Source: Artocarpus heterophyllus (Eukaryota > Streptophyta > Magnoliopsida > Rosales > Moraceae). From it: a DNA stretch of 64,000 nt. Shown one piece after another: positions 35,433-53,003 of this stretch. Every line of letters begins with the position of its first letter. The first letter of the stretch is position 1. Where the stretch lies: assembly GCA_025403435.1 (NCBI GenBank), contig CM046341.1, forward strand, positions 9,757,219 through 9,821,218, written 5' to 3'. Made by a program: the position numbers and the translations under genes. The notes beneath the pieces were generated by a model that worked only from the letters and a program-made list of their open reading frames with translations, made no database searches and was not told the DNA's origin.

Positions 35433-37406
35433 TGTAACGCCCCTATATGGGGGTTAACAGTTTTTAATGAGATAAAATAAAAATAAATAATAAAAGTAAA
35501 ATCTTAAAAATAAAATTTGCCCGGGACTTAAATGAAAACTCTCAATTCAAAAATAAAAATATAAACGATAAATAAACCACAGTTTTAATGTAGCACCTTA
35601 AATTTAATAATATAAACTGTTGTCATCATCATTTTAACCCTCAACACATTATAATACAGTCACAGAAAGTAACAATTGATGCTTACATTATCATGAAGAA
35701 CATTCTCAACGATTGAAGCAGTCCCAATGTAATATAGTTACATCACTTCCTTAACTATATTTCTCGTAGCCACCTCACACTTAGTGAGTCCTGAAAAGAT
35801 ATAAACATAAGGGAATGAGCGACACTATGCTCAGTAGAGAAAGCCATTACTCACCTTTAGGTTTTTATCATTACCACATAAAAATCTGCATAGTTAGTAA
35901 GTTACATCACATTCCAGATTATGAGGTTTATTATGATCACATCTTATGGATACCGTAGTTAATCATTACCAAGTGTCATAATTACACATTTATACAAATA
36001 TTACCAATCATCATTGTTCCTAGGTATCCATGTTAAATTGAGTATCACTCAACTCATCGAAACCCAAATGGGCGCACTTGATCACCCTATAAACATTCCA
36101 AGGGTGTTCCGGTGAGGGGACATCAAGCCCCGAGTCCTCACCAAATCAATTCCTGTACAGTGTGTTCTGGGACTTTCAACCCAAGGAAGCGTCATCACCT
36201 TCCCCCTATTTTACCTTTTAGGGTATTCATGCCCAAGGACGTAACCGTCGCCCTTTTCATGTCTCACAATTTCTCTATATTAAATCATTATTAATAGAGT
36301 TAATTTTCCTAACCATGCTTCTCAATTTATAACATGTGTCAATTCATTATGTTCCTCGCCGTACAATACAAGACGAGTCCATGTCATAGTTTCATATGTG
36401 ATACACATATAATATCAGTTCAACATAGATATATATATATTGCGGCAAAACAATCAATTTTAATTCTATAAAAACCTCACAAAAGATGAGTAATAGAATC
36501 CCTACCTTTTAAGCTTATCAACAGTCTCTTAATCATGGAATCAATTAACGTTAGCTCCATACTCCCTTGATCCTAAGGCGTGCATAAGGACAATTAAAAC
36601 TAAAGCACAACATACAACTACATTCATAAAATTTATTTTAATTTAATCTTAGAATTTCAAGAAATAACCACTGCCCATAGAAGTATTACAAAGTTTAACA
36701 ATATAAATTTTCTGTCTAGGGCATATACACTTAGACTTCATACATATGCTCCAAAATAGCAACAAACATATACTTAGGTTTAAGAACGCAAATTTGAATA
36801 ATCCTTTAGTATAAAAGAAAATTTATAAATGAAAGACTAAATTTGTTCATAAGATTCTAACCTCGGATTATGGTTAGTTGGAAGCTTGAAATGGTTTCAA
36901 AACAGGTTCCTTTACTTCGGTATGACTGAAATTCTTGCTCAAATGGAGGTGATGGTGGCTGATTTTTATGGCTGCCTTGAAGAAGTTCTCTAAGTATTTT
37001 GCTTCAGCAAAGAAATGAGAAGAAGAGTGTGGGAACCGTGGAAGAAAAAGGAAGAAAAGATGAAGTCTTTGAAAAGAAGTGATAGAAACAATTATAGAGG
37101 AGACATGTTGAAGCATGTCACGGAGGAAATAAAGAAAATGAGGGTCAAGAGTAGTTGGAAAAGATATCCTTATGTCTCATCTAAAGACTTTAACACACAT
37201 AATGCCAATATGACATTTTTGAGATTTATTAGAAGTTCTAAGGCTTTTTAGTAATCATACTAAATAAATATAGGAGAATTTTAGAAAATTTAAAAATAGA
37301 TAAAAATAAATATTATAAAATAAATTTAAATGAAGCAATTTTTTTTTATACATTAAAAATTAATTTAATTACCTCAATACCCGTTAGAAGAATAACGGGT
37401 GTCACA
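35433..37406 (-). repeat. 5' LTR of the young element
   Basis: 1,974 bases, virtually identical to 29199-31174. In the element's own direction this LTR should hold the promoter that drives the LOG-like and Cys-rich ORFs. Confidence 0.95.
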
Positions 37407-39192
37407 CCTTTACATAAGCCCAACCTCACATTCTTTCTCCCATGGTAAAGACCCAACAGAGAAAAAGAGAGATGGAGAAAAGAGAGTAAGAGTGAAAGAG
37501 ATAGAGAGGGAGAAATGAGAGAGAAAGAAAAGAGAAGCAATATAGAGAATTCTATCCAATCTCTTAAGCAGTTTTGTAAGTATTTCCTTCACTGTAGTAC
37601 TTGAACAATAGTATGTTGTGAAACATTGTTTTAATCAATGCTATGATTGTTGTTATGAATAAATTTTTGAAGAATTTTATGCAGAGTATTTTGTGTGTAT
37701 GTTGTGAACTTTTATGCTTATTATGAACCAAAAATTGGAGAAGAAGAAACTACAAATTAAAGTTCTGGAAAAGTTTCCAAAACAAAAGCTACAATGAAAG
37801 CTAAAAAACGGTGCACTATAGCTGCGTCATATTGTAGCTTGAATAGTGCAGTGATGCAACATCGTTTCACTGTAGATTTCATTGTTGCACTGTAGCAGAC
37901 GTAATTTTATTGTAGCAGTCCCGATTTATTTTGCATATTTATAGTCAGTTTGTTTATGAGACACACTAATAAATAAATTAATATGATAATAGTTTGAATG
38001 ATGATATTATTATGATAATTAATAATTACATACGATATAAGGTTGTCGGCATATTTAGAGCATATGCAGTAATGGTGACAAGCTAAAAGTTATCAGTGAA
38101 TAATTAGTTACCAAATAGGTAGGGATTCTTTTACTCAAACTTTTGTGAAGTTTTATTTAATTAAAATTTGTTCTCTATTTTGCAAGATAAATTATCTATC
38201 ATTGTATTAATATTATTATAAGAATATCACTTAAGATGTAATATTGTGGACTCATCTTGTAGTGTACAGCAAGGTCAAGTGATTTGACGTGCTTTAATAC
38301 AATTTTGAGAGGCATGGTTAGATAATATGGACTCTATATATATCGGTAAGAATATGAGAGGACAGTGAGATGTGAAGAAGGCGGCAGTTACATCCTTGAG
38401 CACATATACCCTAAAAAGTAAATAGAGGAAGGTGTCGGCGCTCCTTTGGGTCGAAAGTCCTAGAACGTGCTACATAGGAAACATCTTGATGAGGATTTGG
38501 GACTTGATGTTCTCTCACTGACAACTCATAGGTTGGTGTTTTGAGTTGTGAAGCGCACCCTTCGGGGATTATAATAAGTAAAGAGACGGAATTCTAAGTT
38601 TCATTTGTGGATGTCGACAATTATTATTTAAGCATAATAATATTATATAAAAAAAGGCAAAGTTCATCTGTAGAGCATCCACTAGTTATGAACATAATAG
38701 AATTGTTTAAAAGTAAATAATATTATGTTGGAAATAAACTAACCATTCAGGTGTTAACACGGTAAATAATAAAACCTAAAAGTGAGTACTAGTTTTCCTA
38801 TTGGTATATCGATGCTCATTCTTTATTATTTTTACCTCTAAGGTAGAGTTTAGTGTAATATATCCGATGAAGAATAGACGACAAGTTGCCTGTGATGTGT
38901 CAGAGTTTTTTTAGCTTTATATATATTTTGTTTGATCATGTAAGACTATAAAACTGTAGTGTTGGCTATGTTAAATTATCTAATGACTGTGAACTATATA
39001 ATGATAATAATGATTGTACTGTTAATATTTGGTGCTATACTAAACTGTATATTGAAATTTTGAATATATTTTCGTTTTGTTTTATTTTAAAGACTAATGG
39101 GCACTGTTTTTAATGATTTGAAATGATATTGTAAAATTTACTTATATTTACTAAAAATACTACTAACCCTCACTTAGAGGCATTACAAATTC

Positions 39193-42060
39193 AAATTTTA
39201 TAAACATCGATGGTGGTGACATAGCGGCAAGAGGATGACTTATCAAGGCTTTCGTTCCTATTAATCAAAGTTTGAATTCCCCCATCCGCAATGAGATTGT
39301 AATTATTGTCTCTCAATGGGCTTATCGAATATGGCTTGGGACTATTATGACTTGTGTGTTTTGGTTGCTAGTAGGCGAAAACATGAACCAGATGCTCCTA
39401 TTATTTTACTTATGGTCTTAGTAGATTCTTCTAAGGTATTGAATTAGAACATGAAGATACCATCGATTTTTTCTGAAAAATAAATAAATTTTAGAAGAGA
39501 AAATATTATAACAAAATTATTTAAGCAAAAACTTTTTGTTCATTCCCAACTCTTATGTTTCACTCTTAAGGTCCGTTTAGTAAATTGATTCGAATTAGTG
39601 ATTTGATTTGAGTTATGTGATTTGAATTGTTACCCGAATTGACATTTGGATATGCATTTAAGTTTTAATCTAAATATAAAATAAAATTGGAATTTATATT
39701 TGAAGAGCTAGTTAAAAAAGTTTTTGATTTATTAACAAATCTAATAAAAGCTTAATGTTAATGATTCTAAAAAATGCAATATGGACCTTAATTGATTCAT
39801 CTCTTAATTAGAAACACAATGAAAAAAAAAAACATCTCAATTGGATATCAAATGAAGAAGTTATGATTTTTTTCCTCAAATATAGATAAGAGAATTTTAG
39901 TAACTTCTATTGTAACAAAGATATTAGAGTATTAAGAATTCAAAGATAGTCAAAATTCTAAAAACTAGATTATTGATACTCATTTGATTCAGATTTTAAA
40001 AAAATAAATACATATTTAAAAAAATTTTAATACTTAAATCTAAATCTAAGCCTATTAAATCTAAAAAATACACAAAATAAACACACTCTTAAACATCTTA
40101 CTCACATTCAGAGGAAAAAAAAAAATCCTACCCATGTTAAAGTCAAAATGGGAGAAGTGCATACCCATTTGTTTATCCTATTGGAATAAAAGCTGGAAGG
40201 CTCTAAACCTGGAGAGTATAGGATGTAGATGTCTAAATACGCGTGGGGGCGGGGAAGCCAAGTGCCACGTGTGAGGGAGGGGCTCTGTATCTGAGGCGGA
40301 CATCAAGGCTTTGAACGGCTTTGATGAAAAGTCATTGCTTGGGCAATTATTCTTTTGACATGTCTGTCTCCATGGTCCAGCTCACCACCCCTTTCAAAAT
40401 AAATTAAATATTCAATTATTTTCCGATCCCCACTTTCCCCTTTTATTTTTAATTATCTCTCTAGTTTGTACTTCAAGTCTTCAAGTGAAATTCTCTCAAT
40501 CCCTATCAATAATAATAATAATAATAATAAGAGTCCAACATAAGCTTCTTGGCAATTGGCGTATTAAAATAAGGGTGCATGGAAACACCACTAAATTGTA
40601 ATTTTGTGGTTTTAATGAACAATTTCACGGTATTTTTTTATATATTACTATATTTTTGTTTAAATTTGTGCTTTTAACTATGCTTTTAAATGCCATAAAA
40701 ACGATGAAGAATTATAAAAAAAACATAACATCAAGAACTCGTGGAGACATGGTGATGGTGATGCCATGGACATGGAGAAGCATTGAATCCATGTTATATT
40801 ATAAAAAGTAGTGTTAAGAAAATGCAGCATTATGTAACTGAGAGTATTTTTTTTCCCCTAATATAACCAACAATAATACTATCGTGTGTAAATAGCTATA
40901 GACGCTGCTGAACTATTAATATTGTGACAATTTAGTTTTTAAATTAATTTAATAGGTTAAAATAATTATTAAACTTTTAAAATTATAATAATTTAGTTCT
41001 TGAATTAAGTTAATAGGCTAAAAATATCTCTAAACTTTTCACATTATGACAATATGGTCCTTAAATTAATTTAATATGTCAGGTGAGGAAACTGATAGGG
41101 CAACTACGAGGTGATTTTATTGCGAACAGGTGCAGCGAGAGAGTGACATGAGGTCAATGTTGTGGGGAGAAGTACTACAAGGTGAAGGCTATCGCGATAC
41201 CATTTAAATTTTAATAGTGACTAACAAATAAGACTGATTTTGCTATTAGAAACTAATTCAAAGACTGTTATTTTGGCCTAATAAGTTCAAGGACTAAATT
41301 GTCACAATATTAAAGTTTAATGACTATTTTAGCCTAATAAATTAATTTAAGGATCAAACTGTCACAATGTTAAAAGTTTAAGGACCTTTAGAGTTATTAG
41401 CTCTAATTTTTTTTTTAATAATTGGACTTGTCACTTACTTAATGAGGCGCATTTGTTCCCTATCAATGTTAGAAAAAACTGATTCTTTTTTCAAGAGAAA
41501 TTCATTTATTTTTTTTCCTTTAATGATCTAAGATAAGACAACAATTTTTTTAGGAAAGCTAAATTAATAAGTTAAGAATGTCTTACAAGAACGAACGAGT
41601 CACTGCCTTGTTATGTATCAAATACGAGAACTAAGAATAACGTTGGTTAAGTTTAAAATTTTGGTATAAAAGCAATTTAGCATATTCAGTTAAACAAGAA
41701 GAAACTTATTGTGCGTTTGTTTTGCCATTTTGATCAAAAGCTCTATTCAAACCAATATTATTGTAGTATGTTCTCTCATAAAATTTAAATTGTTACAATA
41801 TTTTTAGTTTAAACGGGTAAAATAAACACCCATTGGCCATTATGCAACATTATTACCATATAAAGCTAAATTTTGATATCTAAAGAAAAAACCTATTCTT
41901 TAATACAATATTATTTTTAAAGTCAAATTTGACAAATGTCGTATTGATATTCAATCCATAGGATGTTTGACAAACTAATTTAAACTAAAAAAATTGATTT
42001 AAATACTATAATATATGAGAGCTTTATACTATAACTGTTTGTTTTTATTAACACCAATTA
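39193..42060. other. AT-rich spacer upstream of the NDR kinase gene
   Basis: No gene is recognised. Contents: an (ATA)n microsatellite at 40508-40530; a G-rich patch at 40236-40300 with a perfect G-box-like gccacgtgtg; copies of the scattered MITE-like family at about 41715-41835 and 41960-42060; and weak terminal similarity between 39570 and 40090 that may be another decayed MITE. Confidence 0.45.
40905..41400. mobile_element. Second long-inverted-repeat element with tandem subunits
   Basis: The left arm (about 40905-41080) and right arm (about 41262-41400) are diverged reverse complements made of tandem units of about 70 bases, each with 'attgtgacaatttagt', 'ttaaattaatttaatagg' and 'ctaaaat' blocks. 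The spacer (41081-41261) is less AT-rich and unrelated. The layout copies that of 13750-15066, though the unit length and sequence differ. Confidence 0.6.
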
Positions 42061-42384
42061 CAACATATGTCATTTGTTATCTAAAAATATTATTAAAGTA
42101 TCTCAAAAAAAAGTTTAATTATTACGAAAATTATTGATCTATTGATCTCCACCAACCGTTAGCAATTGTCCCCTAAATCCCATTAACTATCTTCCCCTAA
42201 GAATATCTCAGCGATAAATGAACAACATATGTCATTTGTTATCTAAAAATATTATTAAAGTATCTCAAAAAAAAGTTTAATTATTACGAAAATTATTGAT
42301 CTATTGATCTCCACCAACCGTTAGCAATTGTCCCCTAAATCCCATTAACTATCTTCCCCTAAGAATATCTCAGCGATAAATGAA
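42061..42384. repeat. Perfect 162-bp tandem duplication
   Basis: Two adjacent units, 42061-42222 and 42223-42384, appear identical base for base; the match runs six bases further into 42390. It ends about 350 bases before the probable NDR transcription start, so it may double promoter-region elements. Confidence 0.92.
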
Positions 42385-42739
42385 CAACATTAAAGTCTCA
42401 CCAAATAAAATACAATTATAATAATTTCATTCCTCCTCCATTCTTAAAAAGAAAAATAATTGTGTTTTATTTTTGGGATTGAAGGCCAAAAGAAAAAAAA
42501 AAAACGCGGAGACAAAAACGTGCAAACAAACAAACAAACAAACGCGGAGTTACCGTGAAAGAAAAAAAAAAAAGTGCTTTGTTTTTGTTTTTCAAAAAAC
42601 AAACTTAAAAGTCAAAGGAACTAGAAAAAGCAAGAGTTGAAACTTTTCCTCGAAAAAAAGAAAAAGAAAAAGAAAAAGAAAAAACAAAAAAACAAAAGAG
42701 AAAGCGCAAAGGAAAGGAAGAGCGAATGGGGCATCAGAA

Positions 42740-43799
42740 ATGATGAACAATTAACCAACAAGTGCTCTTCTTCTCCACTCTCCCAGTCTTCTTTCCAAAC
42801 TCCGATTCTCTCTCTCTCTCTCTCTCTCTAGGGTTTCCAATCTCCTTCTTCTTCTTCTTCTTCGTGGTTCTACTGCTTCGGTTCTTCTACTCCTGCTGTT
42901 TGCTAGGTATTTCTTTTTCTGGACTCGGATTTTCTGGAACTTTCCTGATTTGGATTTACGGCGTTTGAATTTAGGGTAAAAATGATGCCTTTTTGGTGGC
43001 GACGATTTTGAATTTTTGTCCGCTTGAGTGGAGATTTTTCGGTGCTTTTGATCGGGTTTTTTCGGTTTTGATTTTTGTTCGTTTGTTTTGGTTTTGTCGG
43101 AATTTGGGTGAAGAAGGAGATGAGGAATTGGAAATGCTCTTGTTACTCTGGGAGGTTTGAAGTTGAATTTTGGTTGAAAATTGGTTGGATTTGGTAAAGT
43201 TTTGAGGTTTGGTTTTGGTTTGTTTGTTGTTTGTTTGGTTCCTTAATTGTCTGGTTTAGATCACGACAGAAAAAGGAGAAAATTGTTTGGAATTTTTTTG
43301 GTGGGGGTTTTAATTATTTGTTAGAAGATTATCATGGCTGTGGATGTTTAAAGTATGTTGCTTGGTTTTTCGTGCTTTAATACTACTATTACTAGGTCAT
43401 TTTGACAACAAAACATGCTGAAAAACTGTTCAGTTCTGGAAAAGTGTTGCCATATTTCTACTATTTTCTTATTGTTTCTTTGTAAATACAAGGCGTGCTT
43501 TGCTTGCTTTTCTGGAATTAGTCTTATTTGCGTGGATTAAGGTATTTTGTTTTTACTTAAAATGTTTTATTTATATATTTCAATTTGGACACTTTGAAGT
43601 TGAATTTTATTTAGTTGATACAATGTTTGTTTATTTTTCGCCGCAGAACAATGCATCGGGCTCTCGGGATTGATGATGATTCAGTATCTACTTGATAACG
43701 CTTGCAAAATGTTCGAAATGTGCGCCCTTCAGTAGCAGGTGGAATAGGATTTACATATAGAAGTGGACTTTCGAGGGCGTATATTAGTTGAATGAAATA
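42740..43799 (+). promoter_or_regulatory. 5' leader of the NDR kinase gene with leader intron and three uORFs
   Basis: The first leader exon contains a (TC)n tract (42807-42829) and a (TTC)n tract and ends at 42906 (donor gtattt). The second starts at 43647 after cgccgcag. The second leader exon has three upstream ORFs: 43651-43695 (14 codons plus stop), 43709-43735 (8 codons plus stop) and 43792-43800, a minimal Met-Lys-stop whose TAA overlaps the A of the main ATG. This arrangement should lower or gate translation of the kinase. Confidence 0.7.
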
Positions 43800-49085
<5,286 letters not shown>

Positions 49086-50426
49086 ACTGCACTAATTTTC
49101 CATTTTTCCTTGTAACATCAGATTGCAGCGCGGTGTCCAAACAAAGATTATTCGACAATTAACTTCATGCTAGATTGGAAAAGTTTCATGGGGCAAAGGG
49201 CCCCGCAGATGGGAGGAGCAGGTTGGGATGCTATTAACACTTTGGGTCAAATACGATCTTGGTTTCTGCCAAATATTTTTCTTTCGACTTCCAAGTATAT
49301 ATTCTTTTTTATTGTTGTGTATTCTTTTTTTTAACCTCTTTTCCCACTTCTCGAAGGTGCAAAAATCTGTGTACAATAGCTGCAAATTGTTCATGTATCT
49401 AACTTTGTTGTTAAATGCAGTAATGGTGGTAAAAAAAAAAAAAAGGGTTTGTGATTGTTATGAATTTGCCTCATCCTTGGTCTTTTTGAAGAGGACTGAG
49501 TATAGGTTTAATTTAATATGTGTAGATTAAACAAGAACAATGTTTGTACGATGAGAGTTTTGTCTCCTGGTTGTAGCGGCTATTAGGAACTACTTTCCCT
49601 TGTGTTGTCAAAAATGGCATCTTGATTCTTTGTCTCATTCTTCTGTGCCAAACTTCAATGCATATAATCCCACTAGTCATTTGGTAGGATGGTTGAATTA
49701 CTTTGATCTCTTTATCAAGGTCTTGATTTCGAAACAATGCGATATATGGGCAAGTTGCTCGTTGAAGTAAAAGTTTAATTATCTACCGCCTAACGTCGTT
49801 GTATACTTATATTGTACTCTACTCAAAGATGATGAGACGTGTGCGAATCATATTCCCTACAAATTTATGAGCTTTCTTTTTTTGTTTTTGGGTGGGGGTG
49901 ATATGAGGATGAATTAAAATGCATTGGAGCAAAAATTGAGCTAAAGTGTTTGAAAAAGTAGTTTAAACAATCTATGTTTTACACTGTTTACAGTTTAAAT
50001 AATTAGTTTGAGCTACTCTTTCAAATACATTTATGTTTGAGAAAACTTATAAATATATCCTGGGATGATTATAGCCGAAACTTGTTTACAGAATTAATTA
50101 TAGCATGTGTTTTAAGCTTATTTAAGGAGTATACTATACATTTGTTCAGGAAATTTCAAATTTTAATCAAATATACGTACCCTGTTTTCAGACAATTCAT
50201 TGTTTATTGAGGAAATGAAGTACAACTGCTTATTGTTATTATGATAACAAATTTAATAAATTTTCTTAAAATTTAGGTCTCCAAATATTTAAAAAAAAAA
50301 TAGAACCTGTCGTTCTCTCCCTCAAGCTTTAAAACATTAGCAACTTTTCTCATTCTTTCACCTTTTTTTTTTTTTTTTTTTGAAAAACATTGTATCACTT
50401 AAATAGACAGAAAAATTAAAACAACT
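49086..50426. other. NDR 3' UTR and spacer
   Basis: The 3' UTR probably runs to about 49400. A poly-A run (49431-49444) and poly-T run (50366-50383) are present. About 49915-50040 is a copy of the scattered MITE-like family. No gene is seen. Confidence 0.45.
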
Positions 50427-51314
50427 GTTGAAGTGTTGAGATCTCCGGCTGGAACTTCGTGGGCACCTCGAACATATTTCTGGGGAGACTGCTCAGGGAG
50501 CCTCCACGCAGATTTGCCTCCCATAGGAGAGCAAGTCCTGAGGAGTCGAACCTGTTTCCTTTTAAATAAGAGGGTTTTAGGGCTTATTCACCACAACATT
50601 AAACACTCGTTCGGATGAGAGACTCAACCCTCGAGTGGGCCCCTACTCGGGAAGAGACCTCGGCTCAGGTGGTGGCTCCCTCCTAATGGTACCTGGGATA
50701 AGCCCTAAAACCCTCTTATTCAAGAGGAAATGAGTTCGACTCCTCGGGACGCCCTCCCCTTGTGGGACGCAAATTCGCGTGGAGGCTCCCTGAGCAGCCT
50801 CCCCGGCAATACGTTCGAGGTGTCCGCAAGGCTCCGGCCAGGGATCTCAACACCTCAACATTAAACGCCGACTGGGGATCTCAACACCTCAACATTAAAC
50901 GCTCGTTTGGATAGGAGACTCGACCCCCGAGTGGGTCCCTTGTTGGGGCGAGACCTCGGCTCAGGTGGTGGCTCCTTCCTACGTATTGTGGATGAGAGGG
51001 TCCCTACTCGGAAGAGAGACCCAGCTTGAAATTTGCCACCAGTGAAGGAGCGCGTCCCCAAAGAGTTGAACCCTTATCTTCTTGAATAAGAGGGTCTTAG
51101 GGTGTCCTCCAGGTACCAATCCCTCCAATTGGATGGATTGGTACCTAGGGGAAGCCCTAAGACCCTCTTATTCAAAAGGATACGGTTTCAACTCCCAAGG
51201 GATGCGCTCCTCCTGCGGGAGGCAAATCCACATGGAGGCTCCCCGAGCAGCCTCCTAGGCAATACATTTGAGCTGACCGTCAGGCTCCAGCTGGGGATCT
51301 CAACACCTCAACAA
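50427..51314. mobile_element. GC-rich foldback element with inverted and direct internal repeats
   Basis: The block starts TGTTGAAGTGTTGAGATC and ends GATCTCAACACCTCAACA, with flanking ACAAC on both sides (50422-50426 and 51315-51319). The first arm (50427-50585) is the reverse complement of 50700-50861, and a third diverged copy ends at 51314. A segment of about 110 bases is directly repeated at about 50590 and 50885. A second fold is centred near 51128, on a palindrome at 51112-51145 (ggtaccaatcc...ggattggtacc). The - strand of the first arm has GGTTCGACTCC (50542-50552), a perfect RNA polymerase III box B, and 50660-50675 resembles box A, so a tRNA/SINE origin of the subunit is possible. 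It is far richer in GC than its surroundings. No coding potential is recognised. Confidence 0.7.
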
Positions 51315-51534
51315 CAACTCTAAATTTAATAAAAAAAGATTTATAATTTTTCTTTTCCAAACTTAGGTCATCTGTTTTTACTTTTATGTGCTTAATTTAT
51401 AGGCCGTTTGGAGCTTCAATTAAAACTGAAGTTTTAAGTTTAAGAACTGTAATATGTGAGAGCTTTATACTACGCTTCCCAAACAAACATTTCATAAAAA
51501 AAAGGAAGATAAAGAAAGCCTCTATTTTTTTCCA

Positions 51535-52170
51535 GGGATAAATTACATTAACACCCCATTTGTTTTACCCAAACTACAAAGATAACCCATGAATGAAAAC
51601 TAATCATACTAACACTCCCAGGACTTAACCATGTTAAACTTTTACTTGAAATGACAAAGATAACCCTTTTAAGTTTAGTTATTGATCAAAAAACATGAAA
51701 TCTCAACCATTAATCTAAACAAAAACCCTAACTAATCTAAACTAGCCAAACAGTCCCTCCCCCATAATCCAACCTCTGTCGCCAGTAGCCACAACCCTGG
51801 CCGTCCCAACGTTGGCACCCCCAACCGCCACCTGTCGCCCCCACTAGTTACGGCCCCTGCCCGTTGCCCCTACCTTCGAATCGCGTCCCCTCTTTGTCGC
51901 TACCCACCCAATTGTGATCCCTATCTGTCGCCCCACCCAATCGCACGCCTAGCTGTCGTGGCCCCCGCCCGTTGTCCCCTCCCTCCGATCGTGACTCCCG
52001 TCGCCCCCCACCTAAATCGTCCTCCCACCCCGTCAGACCTCTCACCCATCGCCCATTCCTGTCATGCCCAACCCCCATCCTCCTCTTTCCCGTCGTGCCC
52101 AACCTGCCAGGCCCCCTTCTCGTCAAGCCCCCCTCCCTATGCCCCAACCAAAGAGAGACAGAGAAAAAGA
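51535..52170. other. C-rich, strand-asymmetric repeat-like region
   Basis: 51535-51720 has the 'gggataaattacattaacaccc' type opening seen in many dispersed plant repeats. 51750-52145 is strongly C-rich on the + strand, with repeated 'cccgtcg', 'tgtcgcccc' and 'ccccacc' words. Both strands are open for about 90-100 codons, but the proteins are Pro/Arg/Gly low-complexity in every frame. I take it for a decayed transposon-derived sequence, not a gene. Confidence 0.5.
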
Positions 52171-53003
52171 AGGAAAGAGAAGGAGAGAGGTTTCTTTCTC
52201 TCTTTTTTTTTCATTTTTTTATTTTAAGATCTTAAAAGTTCTAAATTTAATTTTTATTTTTTCTCAAAATTTTTTATTTATTTATTTTGTTTTATAATTT
52301 TGTTATAATTTTTTAATCTTTTATGAAAATATAAGGGGGAGTGTTATATTTTTTTGGAACTAATTGTGGACTTTTTTTTAAGCACATGTGGACTCATTTT
52401 AGACGATGTAACTCTAATCTTTGTATTTTATCTTAATTTAGACATAATTATTATCTTGAAGAAAAAAAGACAAAAAACATTTTACGAAATAAATAATATT
52501 TATATTGTTTTCATTATTACAAATTTAAATTTTTTATAATATTACAATGAAAAAGGGACTTTTCAAGGAAAAAAAAGATAATCTCTGTCATTAGAGTGAA
52601 ATTCATAATTACAAGTGTGTTTAAATTATTTATGCTTATTTTTTAAGGTTAAAGAAAAGTGAATATAACATCTTTAGGTGCATAAATAGTTAAAAACGTT
52701 TTTTGAGAGATGGAGGAACATCTTTTAATTTAAAATAGAGTTAAGGATTAACTATCTGTCAGCCTACGGAGAGTCACGGTCAACTACTAAAGGCGTTTTT
52801 TTATAATATTTTTAAATATACAAAAGTGTTAACGTGATTAATTTTGGTTTAAGGATTGTTTATGGTATGATTAAAACAATAAGGAGTGTCAGTCAACGTC
52901 GGTCGCACTTGAAAAGAGCTGCATTTTGAACTTGCCACCGAGCCAACTCATTTCCTCTCTCTTTGTCTCTCTCTGAAACGCTTCGAATTCTCAGCAGACA
53001 AAC

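Larger units (their letters stand above)
29199..37406 (-). mobile_element. Very young non-autonomous LTR retrotransposon carrying a LOG-like gene
   Basis: 8,208 bases with perfect target duplications CCTTT (29194-29198 and 37407-37411). The LTRs are 1,976 and 1,974 bases and read, on the - strand, TGTGACACCC...GGGGCGTTACA. By eye they differ only at 30303 (C) against 36535 (A) and by one TA unit near 30200/36430, so insertion is very recent. Orientation is - strand: the primer site is beside the right LTR and the polypurine tract beside the left one. The internal region is only 4,258 bases and has no gag, protease, integrase or reverse transcriptase. It must have moved with enzymes from another element. 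LTR motifs (ggactcactaagtgtgagg on the - strand) suggest a Ty3/gypsy Tekay-like helper; that is tentative. Confidence 0.93.
28975..39187. mobile_element. Older solo LTR of about 2.0 kb, split by a younger element
   Basis: The left fragment (28975-29198) starts TATAACACC and the right fragment (37407-39187) ends GGCATTACA. Both ends are flanked by the 5-bp duplication AATTC (28970-28974 and 39188-39192). Subtracting the nested 29199-37406 element and one copy of its own duplication leaves 2,000 bases. The first base pair is TA where TG is expected, a single transition. No coding domain or second LTR is seen, so a solo LTR is the simplest reading; its family is unknown. Confidence 0.7.

Noticed and set aside
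43788..43799. Longer start for the NDR kinase
   Set aside because: The upstream in-frame codon is TTG. The ATG at 43800 gives the family's normal MDS.. start.
51848..52297. Pro/Ser/Arg- and Gly/Arg-rich ORFs on both strands
   Set aside because: All frames of the C-rich block are open because stop codons are AT-rich; no recognisable product.
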